A stretch of DNA of 64,000 nt from a virus: the IMG/VR virus record IMGVR_UViG_3300032236_000765, positions 1 to 64,000 of that record; one strand, 5' to 3'. The notes below the pieces were generated by a model. The model ran no database searches. It worked only from the letters and a program-made list of their open reading frames with translations, and was not told the origin of the DNA. The translations under genes were made by a program, and so were the position numbers. This document shows, one piece after another, positions 1 through 7,693 of the stretch; within the stretch, counting starts at the first letter, position 1, and every line of letters starts with the position of its first letter.

Positions 1-1
1 A

Positions 2-736
2 TTAGCAGGAGTATCCATAGGTTCAGGAATCACACTAGGAGCTGGTATTGGTATTAATACAAGTATAGTTCAATCTGGCTTGTTATTGAATTTTGATGCT
101 GCAACTTATTCAGGATCAGGCGATTGGATAGATGGTCATGCAGGGGTTCATGCAACTCCCTATAATAACCCGATATGGAGTTCAGCTAATGGGGGAACGT
201 TTGTATTAAGTGCTCCGTCAGTACAGTATTTCACTGTGCCCTGGCCTACATTCCAACCTACATACACTATAGATATTTGGTTCAATTATACGGGTAATCA
301 ACCAGGAGCAGCCTGTTTAATATCAGATGAATTCATCGGGGCTCCGTTTAATTTTGCCATACAAGCTGCTAGTAATGGAATAAAAACAGGCTGGTATACG
401 ACTAACTGGGACGGGCAATGGGTTCCTAATAATACTTATACACAATATCCGATCGATGGATCTACGTGGTATAACATTATCATGTCCGTAGGCACTACAG
501 AATACAATGACTATCTTAATGGCGCATTAAGCTATGGCCCGGGTAGATACGGTATTGAAATTAATGGGGCACCTAACGGTAGTAGCCCTACTCAGCGATT
601 CTTTATAGGACATCGATGGGATTTACCAGACACAGTAAATGCTAAAATCGCCGTAGTTAACATCTATGATCGTGCTTTGTCACAAGCTGAAGTGATGCAA
701 AACTTTAATTATTATCGCAGAAGGTTCAACGTATGA
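2..736 (+). CDS. LamG/concanavalin A-like lectin protein (5' end outside window)
   Basis: The reading frame is open to the left edge, so the true start lies outside; 244 codons are visible. After a Gly/Ile-rich stretch, residues from about 30 on have the beta-rich, aromatic-rich make-up of the LamG/ConA-like jelly-roll fold (patterns such as YTIDIWFNYTG, RFFIGHRWD and a terminal IAVVNIYDRALSQAEV). That terminal pattern is typical of phage fibre lectin domains, so a glycan-binding role on the virion is inferred. The stop overlaps the start of the protease gene by 4 bp (ATGA), so the two are probably translationally coupled. Confidence 0.7.
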   Translation, partial: LAGVSIGSGITLGAGIGINTSIVQSGLLLNFDAATYSGSGDWIDGHAGVHATPYNNPIWSSANGGTFVLSAPSVQYFTVPWPTFQPTYTIDIWFNYTGNQPGAACLISDEFIGAPFNFAIQAASNGIKTGWYTTNWDGQWVPNNTYTQYPIDGSTWYNIIMSVGTTEYNDYLNGALSYGPGRYGIEINGAPNGSSPTQRFFIGHRWDLPDTVNAKIAVVNIYDRALSQAEVMQNFNYYRRRFNV

Positions 737-1569
737 TTAAACAACCATATATCGATGAGACTCAAGATCCAGGTGTATCACATAAAATCACACCCACACC
801 TAGCAATCCTACTATTAGTATTCCTAAATATCATTGGGTAACAGATAAACCTGATTCACGCGATTATGCATATGTACCAAATGCTATCACCCCACCTTCA
901 GTAGTTGATCTCAGGAGTCTATATGGTACTCCTGTAGAAAATCAAGGAAATCTAGGAAGCTGCACTGGTAATGCTATCGCAGAAGCAATCGAAATGATTG
1001 ATCGAAAGAACGGTAAGAACACTGAAGTCAGCAGACTGTTCATCTACTATTATGAACGCCTGCTAGAGGGCACAGTGAGCTATGACAGCGGTGCTTATAT
1101 CAGAGACGGTATCAAAGCATGTTACACCTACGGTGCGCCCCTAGAGTCATTGTGGCCATACAATATATCTAGATTCAGAACTCCTCCTTCAAGTGCAGCA
1201 GTGCAAGATGCTGCTAGACGCAAGGTAACGCTCTATGAACGTGCAGCAGATTTTAATGCATGTATCAATGCTTTAGCTAACGGATACCCTGTTGTCATCG
1301 GCTTTACGGTTTACAGCAGCTTTGAAAGCGGCAATTGGTGGTACACATCTGCTAACATGCCCTATCCTAATACACGTACTGAAAGGATCCTAGGAGGACA
1401 TGCTGTGCTTCTAGTGGGATATAACAACAATACACAAAGATTCATCGTGAAGAACAGTTGGGGAACTAACTGGGGAGATAATGGATACTTTTACATGCCG
1501 TACCAGGTGATTCAGAATACTAACATGAGTAGTGACTTCTGGGTGATAAAGAATGTCAATAACCCATAA
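733..1569 (+). CDS. Papain-like (C1A) cysteine protease
   Basis: 278 residues. The C1 peptidase landmarks are in the right order: the oxyanion Gln plus catalytic Cys in QGNLGSCTGNAIAEAIE (about residues 70-86), the catalytic His in GGHAVLLVGY, and the Asn in KNSWGTNWGDNGY. The N-terminal 60 residues resemble a propeptide or linker (PKYHWVTDKPDSRDY is typical of bacterial and phage C1A proteins). The gene overlaps the lectin gene by 4 bp and is followed by a terminator. Co-translation with a lectin suggests a virion-associated or secreted protease acting on host surface proteins. That role is inferred, whereas the family assignment is firm. Confidence 0.88.
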   Translation: MIKQPYIDETQDPGVSHKITPTPSNPTISIPKYHWVTDKPDSRDYAYVPNAITPPSVVDLRSLYGTPVENQGNLGSCTGNAIAEAIEMIDRKNGKNTEVSRLFIYYYERLLEGTVSYDSGAYIRDGIKACYTYGAPLESLWPYNISRFRTPPSSAAVQDAARRKVTLYERAADFNACINALANGYPVVIGFTVYSSFESGNWWYTSANMPYPNTRTERILGGHAVLLVGYNNNTQRFIVKNSWGTNWGDNGYFYMPYQVIQNTNMSSDFWVIKNVNNP

Positions 1570-1576
1570 CGCTTAT

Positions 1577-1607
1577 GAAAAAGTCCCCATTGCAGGGGAC
1601 TTTTTTT
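1577..1607. terminator. Bidirectional intrinsic terminator
   Basis: AAGTCCCC (1581-1588) pairs with GGGGACTT (1595-1602), with a 6-nt loop, A residues on one side and a T tract on the other. It lies between the + strand protease gene and the convergent - strand gene ending at 1606, so it can serve both. Confidence 0.85.
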
Positions 1608-1806
1608 ATTCTTTTGGAATTGTTTCGATTTCTTGTAACATAGTCAAGACCTCAGTCAATTCTTTTGCAACGAGTTTGACCCTAGTCCATTCATCAGTCA
1701 CATCACGACCGGTCACCTCTACCATGTAGGCGTTATCATAGAAATAGATAGTGACAGAATCAGCTACCTTTACCACCTTATCGCCGAATTTAGTAATCTT
1801 AGCCAT
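1606..1806 (-). CDS. Small hypothetical protein (66 aa)
   Basis: Family not recognised. The protein is soluble, Lys/Val/Thr-rich and mixed alpha/beta (KVVKVADSVTIYFYDNAYMVEV, then a helical C-terminus). Its start overlaps the end of the upstream gene by 8 bp, so it is the second gene of a two-gene operon driven from the promoter at 2202-2230. It ends at the shared terminator. Confidence 0.6.
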   Translation of the reverse strand: MAKITKFGDKVVKVADSVTIYFYDNAYMVEVTGRDVTDEWTRVKLVAKELTEVLTMLQEIETIPKE

Positions 1807-2161
1807 TCACAGCCTCAAGCACATCTTCTACCGTGATGTCCTTGCGAGCGCGAGACTTGATTTCCTCAAGCGATAGCTTGGCTTTGACACGAACCTGACC
1901 CTTGCTAGCTTCATATTCCTTATCAACTAGCGTATCTTCAATGGTAGCTTGATCCGCAGCAGATGAGTATTCCTTGCAAGTAAGCATATACTTGAGAGCT
2001 TCGATCTTGGTCATCTCATTCGGCAACTCAATGAAATCACACCGAGTAGCTCCACCCTTTGTAAACTGCTTTACACGGCGAACCATGTCATCAGTAAAAC
2101 GAACCTTAGCATTTCCATTATGGACAGTAATACCAACAACCTTAAAAGTCTGTGCAGTCAT
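1799..2161 (-). CDS. Hypothetical protein (120 aa)
   Basis: The start was set at the ATG at 2161 (MTAQTFKVVG) because AAGGAG lies just upstream. An in-frame extension of 20 residues to 2221 would run into the promoter. The protein is predicted soluble, with Lys/Glu-rich helices at the C-terminus. Function not recognised. It is the first gene of an early-type operon with the 66-residue gene. Confidence 0.65.
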   Translation of the reverse strand: MTAQTFKVVGITVHNGNAKVRFTDDMVRRVKQFTKGGATRCDFIELPNEMTKIEALKYMLTCKEYSSAADQATIEDTLVDKEYEASKGQVRVKAKLSLEEIKSRARKDITVEDVLEAVNG

Positions 2162-2201
2162 AATAGTCTCCTTTAAACAACGTGCGAAATTGCACAATAA
2201 C

Positions 2202-2230
2202 AATATAGCAAAAGCGGGCACCTAAGTCAA
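2202..2230 (-). promoter_or_regulatory. Sigma-70 type promoter
   Basis: On the minus strand, TTGACT (-35, 2225-2230), a 17-bp spacer and TATATT (-10, 2202-2207). It points at the gene starting at 2161, leaving a leader of about 35 nt that contains the Shine-Dalgarno sequence. Confidence 0.8.
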
Positions 2231-2252
2231 AGACTTAGATACCCTAACCGCT

Positions 2253-2399
2253 TTAGCAGGCGTTTGCCCCTTCAGAAATCAAAGCCGAACCGTATATAGC
2301 TCGTGCTTGCTGATACGCAATAAAAGGATTCGGTGCTTGGATAGTTACCTTCATAGGATATCCACCCGAATTCTTAATAAAGACCCAATACATATTCAT
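2253..2399 (-). CDS. Small hypothetical protein (48 aa)
   Basis: A short frame from the ATG at 2399 preceded by AAGGAG at good spacing (GGAGAAACACG). The product starts MNMYWVFIKNSGGYP and ends SEGANAC. Its C-terminal part (PNPFIAYQQARAIYG) looks like a single helix. It lies 11 nt after the 117-residue gene and is probably its operon partner. Family not recognised. The second ATG at 2393 is a less likely start. Confidence 0.55.
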   Translation of the reverse strand: MNMYWVFIKNSGGYPMKVTIQAPNPFIAYQQARAIYGSALISEGANAC

Positions 2400-2410
2400 C
2401 GTGTTTCTCC

Positions 2411-2764
2411 TTACTTTGCTTCGACGACATAGTGGTTATTCCACTTACCAATGTTGACATCAACATAGTAAGCGATATCAAAATAATCAATCTCAGAGCG
2501 GGTATTGTTGTACCAACCAGCGCTCCTGAGAGCAGCAAACGCTTCGGTCAGGAAGTCCTTAGCGACACCTTCGTAGTGTTCGTGGAACCAGTAGGGGTTG
2601 ACCTGGTCACGAGTAGAACCAAAGTCAATCTTGCCTGACTTGAGAGTCAGAACGATAACAGAATTATCCCGAACCCGAAGGGTGCCCTTGACACCGTACT
2701 TCTTGAGGACCGGCTTCAGATTAGCCGCGATGATCGACTTGCGCTCTTGATCCATATAAGCCAT
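2411..2764 (-). CDS. Hypothetical protein, possibly LPD29-like
   Basis: 117 residues, soluble. It has a basic helical N-terminus (residues 1-25), a beta pair around RVRDNSVIVLTLKSG, and an aromatic C-terminal segment DYFDIAYYVDVNIGKWNNHY. The overall pattern (LK..L...GVK..VR..SVIV, then ...YYV.VNIGKWN) resembles the LPD29-type domain found in phage and plasmid polyvalent proteins, but this is from memory of the family pattern and is weak. It has its own promoter at 2797 and a GGAG ribosome-binding site. Confidence 0.6.
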   Translation of the reverse strand: MAYMDQERKSIIAANLKPVLKKYGVKGTLRVRDNSVIVLTLKSGKIDFGSTRDQVNPYWFHEHYEGVAKDFLTEAFAALRSAGWYNNTRSEIDYFDIAYYVDVNIGKWNNHYVVEAK

Positions 2765-2796
2765 TTTGTGTCTCCGTTGATTCAGTTTATGTTTGT

Positions 2797-2825
2797 AATG
2801 TAGCGGAAAGGGTATCCGAAGTCAA
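2797..2825 (-). promoter_or_regulatory. Sigma-70 type promoter
   Basis: TTGACT (2820-2825), 17-bp spacer, TACATT (2797-2802) on the minus strand, upstream of the gene starting at 2764. The spacer begins TCGGWTACCC, like the promoters at 3308 and 22302. Confidence 0.65.
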
Positions 2826-2840
2826 CCGGTTTTTTACCGA

Positions 2841-3275
2841 TTATGCTGCCTTTTCCATATATTCGCAGACATAATCTTCACGCCCGCCGTTCAAAAGCAT
2901 AGTGTATCCTTCATGCTTACCTTCATAGCCCGGCTGCCAGTAATCCTCAGCCTTCACGTACCGCTTGGCGGTCCACTTGCCGTCTACATAAGCCAGTTCG
3001 AACGGGGTCTCCCACTCTTCGCCGGCTTGGGCATCGTCCTCAACCACGCGGTAATCGACAATATATTCCTTAGAATAGTCGCTGCTGTATTCGAGCAGAC
3101 CGGTGAGGGTAGGAATACCATCCCGTTCAATACGGGCCTGCTGAGCAGGAGTAATGCCGGGGACAACATAGGTGCTGCCGCCCTTGAACTTCCAACGCTG
3201 CGGGCATTCGTCCTTACCGTCCCAAGTATGAGCGCCGTAGTTTTCGCAGTACTGAGTGTCGATCACGAGCTTCAT
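2841..3275 (-). CDS. Hypothetical early protein (144 aa)
   Basis: Acidic soluble protein, rich in Tyr, Trp and Glu. It starts MKLVIDTQYCENYG after a GGAG site. There are no membrane segments and no recognised catalytic motif. It sits alone behind the strong promoter at 3308. Many T4-like phages carry such single-gene, strongly promoted early proteins that modify the host. That role here is only a suggestion. Confidence 0.6.
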   Translation of the reverse strand: MKLVIDTQYCENYGAHTWDGKDECPQRWKFKGGSTYVVPGITPAQQARIERDGIPTLTGLLEYSSDYSKEYIVDYRVVEDDAQAGEEWETPFELAYVDGKWTAKRYVKAEDYWQPGYEGKHEGYTMLLNGGREDYVCEYMEKAA

Positions 3276-3307
3276 AGTTTTGTCTCCGTTTCATCAGCTT
3301 ATGATTC

Positions 3308-3336
3308 ATAATAGCGGAATGGGTAACCGAAGTCAA
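3308..3336 (-). promoter_or_regulatory. Sigma-70 type promoter
   Basis: TTGACT (3331-3336), 17-bp spacer, TATTAT (3308-3313), driving the 144-residue gene. The spacer TCGGTTACCCATTCCGC is almost identical to that of the promoter at 22302. Confidence 0.85.
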
Positions 3337-3384
3337 TCCTTTTTTTGCCAAAAAATCATTTTTCTTTCCAGGCTTTCCATAGGA

Positions 3385-3415
3385 ATCTCCCGATTCAGAG
3401 ACTGAATCGGGAGAT
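3385..3415. terminator. Strong hairpin, possible terminator
   Basis: A perfect 14-bp stem (ATCTCCCGATTCAG with CTGAATCGGGAGAT) and a 3-nt loop lie 24 nt past the end of the cell-wall hydrolase gene. The T tract is on the + strand side. Read in the direction of the hydrolase transcript there is no U run, so it may stabilise the 3' end or protect from + strand transcription rather than act as a classical terminator. Confidence 0.55.
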
Positions 3416-3438
3416 ATTTTTATATGGATTTTACGTGT

Positions 3439-4077
3439 TTATATACTCACGTAAAAGATATGAGCCCCAATACGGGCTAAACGCTCAACGTGTCTCCAAT
3501 GAGGATTTACGTAATCTGCGTGATAGTAGAGAGCATCTTCCATTCCCTTGACACGTTTGCCATTTAACATATCAAGTGCGATCTGTTTGGCTTTTCTCCA
3601 TTCAGGTCCGCTTGGAATTGACCATCTGATATCCTGATCGTTAGCCCAAGAAAATTGATTTTCGGCTAACACAACATCACAGATGCTACCTTCAAACTTA
3701 GGATCTTTTGTTCGGTTAAGAGTAACCTGCGCAACAGCATATCTACCCTTTATCGGTTCGGAGCCCGCTTCATGGTAAATATTTTTTGCTAAACAAAATA
3801 AGTCTGTTTTTTTATAATTAATTTTTTCTCCGGTATCGACAACTTCTAAGAATTTAGCCTTATCATATGCTATCTTTAGTTGTTGTTCTCTAGTGAGAAC
3901 CGGAGTACTCGTAATTGGTTTTTTTACGATTCTAATCTCAGGGTTGGCTTTCGGTGAAACGTTAGCATGAGTCCCTGTTGTTACTACATCCCATATAAAA
4001 ACCATAAAAAGAATTACGGATAAGACTTTCCATGTCTTGGATACTATATTGGTATCCATCAAATGAGAATTATACAT
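3439..4077 (-). CDS. SleB-family cell wall hydrolase with N-terminal membrane anchor
   Basis: 212 residues. Residues about 14-33 form a hydrophobic segment (WKVLSVILFMVFIWDVV), a signal anchor or SAR-type segment. From about residue 92 to the end the sequence matches the SleB/CwlJ Hydrolase_2 family: LAKNIYHEAGSEP holds the catalytic Glu, followed by GRYAVAQVTLNR, FSW and YYHADYVNPHW. The family cleaves peptidoglycan glycan strands. A membrane-anchored form suggests a lysis or lysis-accessory enzyme, additional to the GH19 endolysin at 50503. Confidence 0.85.
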   Translation of the reverse strand: MYNSHLMDTNIVSKTWKVLSVILFMVFIWDVVTTGTHANVSPKANPEIRIVKKPITSTPVLTREQQLKIAYDKAKFLEVVDTGEKINYKKTDLFCLAKNIYHEAGSEPIKGRYAVAQVTLNRTKDPKFEGSICDVVLAENQFSWANDQDIRWSIPSGPEWRKAKQIALDMLNGKRVKGMEDALYYHADYVNPHWRHVERLARIGAHIFYVSI

Positions 4078-4379
4078 TTTATTTCCTTAATTAGGCCGCC
4101 TCACGATTCTCTAAGTAGTGTTGCCTCAAGATTGAGATACTTAGAAATCTGCTAAAGTAGCACTTCCGATAAAATGCTCTTAAAAGGAAAAACCGCAAGT
4201 GAATGCGGTTCACGTTTCTTTTGATTGCATACTATCAGCAATTAACTGAAATATCAGTTAATAAAGACCTTCAGTGAGCAAGCTCAAATCTGATCTCTTT
4301 TGTCAGAATTCTCACAACTGACAATGTATTTAGCAAGGAATGACCCTGCAAAAATACTTATATTTAAAACCTCAATTCG
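4078..4379. other. Noncoding stretch with two hairpins
   Basis: About 300 bp without a credible gene. It contains AACCGCA/TGCGGTT (4191-4210, followed on the + strand by a T-rich run) and a 9-bp stem ATTAACTGA/TCAGTTAAT (4241-4262). These could end transcripts from either side. The AAGGAAATAAA just before the start at 4077 is the ribosome-binding site of the hydrolase. No clear promoter was seen. Confidence 0.4.
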
Positions 4380-4658
4380 TTACATCGTAAATTCTACACG
4401 ATTCACCGAACGAAGCGTGAAGCTACGCCAAGCCTTTGCTTCCAGATCATATACAGCTATAATATTATCATTGGTTGCTTTCTTGCGTTTGGATTCCGTG
4501 CCCTCTGAGATAGGAGTCGGAGGAAGCATATCTGGATTCAATGTACAATTCATGATCCGTTCAGTACCATCCTTCTTAGTGAAAGTGACGGTCACTGTCC
4601 CGAGCTTTAGTGTGTCCTTCAACCAAGGACCGAATGCTTCCCAATCCTTTTCAGTCAT
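4380..4658 (-). CDS. DUF2693-like small protein
   Basis: 92 residues from the ATG at 4658, which follows the upstream stop codon by one base (TAACATG), suggesting coupled translation. An ATG at 4679 inside the upstream gene is an alternative. The pattern VTVTFTKKDGTERIMNCTLN, then an acidic/Pro linker and NIIAVYDLEAKAWRSFTLRSV, matches the small SH3-like DUF2693 proteins common in T4-like phages. Their function is unknown. Confidence 0.65.
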   Translation of the reverse strand: MTEKDWEAFGPWLKDTLKLGTVTVTFTKKDGTERIMNCTLNPDMLPPTPISEGTESKRKKATNDNIIAVYDLEAKAWRSFTLRSVNRVEFTM

Positions 4659-4659
4659 G

Positions 4660-4980
4660 TTAGTCTTTAGCTGGTTCATTGATTTGTTCTTCCCAAATTG
4701 TAAAAAAGTTTTTGATCTTCTTTTCTTCAGACCAAATTGCACCATATTCGTTGAGTTCATCACAAAGGGCAAGAGCTTCTTCCTTAGACACCACACGGTG
4801 ACTGAGGACAATATCAGTAGGACGTAAGTGTTCCTGACTGAATTCTTTAGCCTCTTCCATTGCAATACTGTCTAGTGCATATTCAGTTTTACCTTTAGGC
4901 ACTTCTACTACATAGCTTATTTTGAATTGAGAGAGGGTTTCAACTAATACCCATTCAGTTTCTTCAGTTTGTGCTTCCAT
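4660..4980 (-). CDS. Hypothetical protein (106 aa)
   Basis: Acidic, mostly helical C-terminus (SKEEALALCDELNEYG) after an N-terminal beta-like part. Not recognised. It is directly upstream of the DUF2693-like gene with a 1-nt gap. Confidence 0.55.
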   Translation of the reverse strand: MEAQTEETEWVLVETLSQFKISYVVEVPKGKTEYALDSIAMEEAKEFSQEHLRPTDIVLSHRVVSKEEALALCDELNEYGAIWSEEKKIKNFFTIWEEQINEPAKD

Positions 4981-5008
4981 ATCTCAGTATCCTAACAAAA
5001 GTGATCTT

Positions 5009-5302
5009 TTACATCGAATGCTTGAAAAAGTCGTGGTTGATTTCTGCCAAGGTGTCATCAATGCTGAACTTGTAAACATACCTAAACATTAGATATAGAA
5101 TCGGTAGTTGTACAAACACATAGAATATCATATAGAAAGCATACAATGCACAAATCCACCAGGCCCATCCTACCACAGAAACCAAAGTGCCTTCGATAAA
5201 AATCTTAGCCCAAAGAACATTATGCATGGCTTCACTGATTATAAACACTGTGATCAAAAGACACAGCAAAGATAAGCAGAAATGTTGAATGATTGATTTC
5301 AC
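5009..5302 (-). CDS. Small membrane protein with two to three TM segments
   Basis: 97 residues. Hydrophobic segments lie at about 7-25 (HFCLSLLCLLITVFIISEA), 40-62 and 63-75, with a charged C-terminus (DDTLAEINHDFFKHSM). It overlaps the upstream gene by 4 bp (ATGA). No family was recognised. Inner-membrane location is predicted from the hydrophobicity only. Confidence 0.6.
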   Translation of the reverse strand: MKSIIQHFCLSLLCLLITVFIISEAMHNVLWAKIFIEGTLVSVVGWAWWICALYAFYMIFYVFVQLPILYLMFRYVYKFSIDDTLAEINHDFFKHSM

Positions 5303-5748
5303 GGCTTATCTCCAGGCGTTAAGCGGACATAGAGAGGTTCAATACGACAATCTGTCATGACTTCTGCAATCTCCTCAGCACGGTGCAGACTATCGACTAC
5401 ATCCGTTCCCTCTCGACCTTCATAGATACCAGTGACACGGTACCCGGCAATCTCAAATCCATCAAGGTTATTACATTCAGCAAGCTGGGCCTCAAGCTGA
5501 TTGACCCGCGCTCTGAAGGCGTAGTGCGTGTCGATTTTGTTGAACCGCATGCGGTCTTCGGTCTCGCCAAGCTGGGCAGTCAGGCGGGCGACCTCCTCGC
5601 GGTAGGCATTGACCACGCGCTCAGCCTTTATGGGGCCAAGGCGGAAGCACCGGCACCCGCCGTTGGTGTGCATCCCCGGTCGGACATAGACCTTGCAGTT
5701 GCCGTCCCCGCAGCCACCAATCTGTTCTAGGTGTTCGTTTAAGGTCAT
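5299..5748 (-). CDS. Hypothetical protein with coiled coil
   Basis: 149 residues. An N-terminal part has four Cys (CGDGNC, CRCF) that may bind metal, followed by a coiled coil (about 45-90, ERVVNAYREEVARLTAQL) and a small C-terminal domain. It overlaps genes on both sides by 4 bp. GC content is clearly higher than the surrounding sequence, suggesting recent acquisition. Confidence 0.6.
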   Translation of the reverse strand: MTLNEHLEQIGGCGDGNCKVYVRPGMHTNGGCRCFRLGPIKAERVVNAYREEVARLTAQLGETEDRMRFNKIDTHYAFRARVNQLEAQLAECNNLDGFEIAGYRVTGIYEGREGTDVVDSLHRAEEIAEVMTDCRIEPLYVRLTPGDKP

Positions 5749-6008
5749 TCTGTACCTCCAAGGGCACGGCGGGCGACGCTGTAGGCGTTTGTGACAGGTG
5801 CCGGATAATCCTCGCCGGGAACGCCAAGTTCGTTCATCACTATGGTCAGCGCCTCCCGCAGCCTTGCGTTCTCAGCCTCTGCTTCACGGAGAGCGTCGAT
5901 GAGCTGCCCAATAAGTGCCCCACATTTGTTCATGCCCGTGGTTTCATCAGGGTCCATCATGAATGCTGCGACTTTAGTGGCGTCAGCAATAAGTTCTTCG
6001 TTAGTCAT
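5745..6008 (-). CDS. Hypothetical helical protein (87 aa)
   Basis: Predicted all-helical with a leucine-heptad region (LIGQLIDALREAEAENARLREAL). It resembles the coiled-coil parts of Ead/Ea22-like phage proteins, but only by composition. It is the first gene of the three-gene overlapping operon starting at the promoter at 6036. Confidence 0.55.
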   Translation of the reverse strand: MTNEELIADATKVAAFMMDPDETTGMNKCGALIGQLIDALREAEAENARLREALTIVMNELGVPGEDYPAPVTNAYSVARRALGGTE

Positions 6009-6035
6009 TGCATGTTTCCTCCGTTTTCGTAATTT

Positions 6036-6063
6036 ATAATAGCATATTCGCTATCGATGTCAA
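6036..6063 (-). promoter_or_regulatory. Sigma-70 type promoter
   Basis: TTGACA (6058-6063), 16-bp spacer, TATTAT (6036-6041) on the minus strand upstream of the operon beginning at 6008. Confidence 0.65.
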
Positions 6064-6081
6064 CCGAAATATATTGATTTC

Positions 6082-6684
6082 TTACATTGCAACCGGACCG
6101 TTGCCGTTTCTAAAACCAACTTTACCGCCCTGTTCTTCAATTCGCTTGATAACTTCTTCGAATAGAATAGGCTTGAAGTCAGTGTGCTCAACACACACTG
6201 AGAAATAGTCAGGATCGATTTTGTCACTGTATAGTATTTCTCCGGTCTCATCATCAACACCGCATATCAAACGAACACGATTACCATGAGTATGACCGTG
6301 AATATTGCACCCGAAACGGGCGATACTGTCCTTGCTCACAGGAATGTGAGACAGGATACATCCGTTCATGACATGGTACGCACGGATATCACGGAAGTAC
6401 TTCATGTAGTCAGCCAAGCTAAAGATATCATGATTGCCCTTGATCAGGACTTTGTCACCATTCAGCCGGTCTAGGATTTGTAGGCTCTTGCGGTTGATGA
6501 CAACATCACCGAGATGGTAGACCTTGTCCTTAGGACCGACAGTCTCGTTCCATCGCTTCACCATTTCTTCATCCATCTCTTCAACATCATCCCATGGACG
6601 TACAGGAGTTCCATCATAATTGGTGAACTTGCAGATATTAGCGTGACCGAAATGGGTATCACTTGTTAGAAAAACGGATGGCAT
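6082..6684 (-). CDS. Calcineurin-like metallophosphoesterase
   Basis: 200 residues from the ATG at 6684, chosen because AAGGAG lies 8 nt upstream. The metallophosphatase motifs are complete and ordered: SDTHFGH (D-x-H), GDVV, GNHD (about residue 84), a His in the ILSHIP segment and HGHTHGN. This is the pattern of the YfcE/phage Pph-type phosphodiesterase family, which binds two metals. Substrate not determinable. It has its own promoter. Confidence 0.85.
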   Translation of the reverse strand: MPSVFLTSDTHFGHANICKFTNYDGTPVRPWDDVEEMDEEMVKRWNETVGPKDKVYHLGDVVINRKSLQILDRLNGDKVLIKGNHDIFSLADYMKYFRDIRAYHVMNGCILSHIPVSKDSIARFGCNIHGHTHGNRVRLICGVDDETGEILYSDKIDPDYFSVCVEHTDFKPILFEEVIKRIEEQGGKVGFRNGNGPVAM

Positions 6685-6703
6685 ACAAAACTCCTTATGT
6701 TTC

Positions 6704-6732
6704 ATATTATATATATCTTGAATAATTGTCAA
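6704..6732 (-). promoter_or_regulatory. Sigma-70 type promoter
   Basis: TTGACA (6727-6732), 17-bp spacer, TAATAT (6704-6709). An alternative TATAAT two bases upstream would give a 15-bp spacer. It drives the metallophosphoesterase. Confidence 0.65.
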
Positions 6733-6742
6733 GTGTTTTCTG

Positions 6743-6750
6743 CATAAATA
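6743..6750 (+). promoter_or_regulatory. Late-type promoter CATAAATA, leaderless geometry
   Basis: CATAAATA ends 5 nt before the ATG at 6756. In T4 the TATAAATA element occupies about -13 to -6, so +1 would be the A of the ATG. No Shine-Dalgarno sequence is present. Confidence 0.5.
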
Positions 6751-6755
6751 TTTGA

Positions 6756-7196
6756 ATGATGAGATTGATTACCTTTGAACAAATCTATCCCATATGGGCA
6801 AATCATCTATGGCCTGATAGAAAGAGTGAGATCACGCCTAACAGCGCAATGTGCTTTCTAGAAGGATATGACCTAGTCAATATGGAAATGACTCCTATAT
6901 TCTTCGCGTACCTGATCGACGGGGAGATTGCAGGAGTCAATAGCGGTCATATGTGCAAGGACCTCGAATACCGCTCAAGAGGTCTATTTGTGTTCGAACA
7001 GTTTAGGGGAATGGGAATTGGTAAAGCATTGCTTCTTGCAACGATAGATCAAGCAAGGCAAGAGGATGCTAAATTCTGTTGGAGCTATCCAAGAGAGACA
7101 AGCTGGAAGACATATGAGAGTGCAGGGTTCTTTTTAGTATCTGACTTCAAGCCCGATGAGAATGGCAATAATGCCTTCTGCAAGATTAATCTTTAG
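6756..7196 (+). CDS. GNAT-family N-acetyltransferase
   Basis: 146 residues. The acetyl-CoA loop FRGMGIGKALLLATI (about 87-101) is the R-x-x-G-x-G motif of the GNAT fold. It is preceded by a beta strand (GLFVFEQ) and followed by SWKTYESAGF, the family's motif B region. The acetyl acceptor is unknown. A + strand singleton between - strand genes, it overlaps the stop of the convergent gene at 7193 by 4 bp. The second codon is also ATG. Confidence 0.8.
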   Translation: MMRLITFEQIYPIWANHLWPDRKSEITPNSAMCFLEGYDLVNMEMTPIFFAYLIDGEIAGVNSGHMCKDLEYRSRGLFVFEQFRGMGIGKALLLATIDQARQEDAKFCWSYPRETSWKTYESAGFFLVSDFKPDENGNNAFCKINL

Positions 7197-7681
7197 TACC
7201 AGATACCTTCGAATCTCATTCGCTTGATGAATGAGAGATAATTGCTGATCACTCCGTAGCAACGAAACTTCACTGTACTCAGCAATCCTCTATCTGGATT
7301 CTCAGGAATAAACATGATACTGTTCGTGTCGATAGGCACATTACCTGGTACAATGGTTTGCCCACCGCTTGTAGTAGGAGTGTTTGATTCAGTATCGTTA
7401 GAAAATTGGAAATAGTTCGGATATGATTTAAGAGGTTGACCCTGCAACCATGTATACATATCATCATTTCTAGCATTGATCCAAAAGCGATTGCCTTGCA
7501 AATATACATCTGTCACCGGTGTGACAGGTTCATCATTTCCTAGATAGATTTGACCATTGATACGCCATGCATCAACCATACATGAAAAGCCGTGGTTGAA
7601 TGCAGTCCCGATTTGGTCAGGGGTGTTGGCACCTTGAAAATTTGTGCCATCATAGATTCCTCTGTACGATATGTAGATCAT
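7193..7681 (-). CDS. Possible GDPD/PLC-like or virion-associated protein
   Basis: 162 residues. The N-terminus (ISYRGIYDGTN...NTPDQIGTAFNHGFSCMVDAWRINGQIYLGND) resembles the start of glycerophosphodiester-phosphodiesterase-like proteins (HRG..., N.P..I..A...G...E.DVW). However, the catalytic His and Glu are replaced or absent (S-Y-R-G, V-D-A-W). It may be an inactive or diverged member. The start has no ribosome-binding site but has a late-type box 4 nt upstream. Confidence 0.5.
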   Translation of the reverse strand: MIYISYRGIYDGTNFQGANTPDQIGTAFNHGFSCMVDAWRINGQIYLGNDEPVTPVTDVYLQGNRFWINARNDDMYTWLQGQPLKSYPNYFQFSNDTESNTPTTSGGQTIVPGNVPIDTNSIMFIPENPDRGLLSTVKFRCYGVISNYLSFIKRMRFEGIWY

Positions 7682-7685
7682 AACG

Positions 7686-7693
7686 TATTTATC
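7686..7693 (-). promoter_or_regulatory. Late-type promoter GATAAATA, leaderless geometry
   Basis: GATAAATA (minus strand) followed by 4 nt and the ATG at 7681. No ribosome-binding site. Confidence 0.4.

Noticed and set aside
5745-6008. Calling the GC-rich genes Ead/Ea22 proteins
   Set aside because: Only coiled-coil composition matches; no diagnostic motif is seen.
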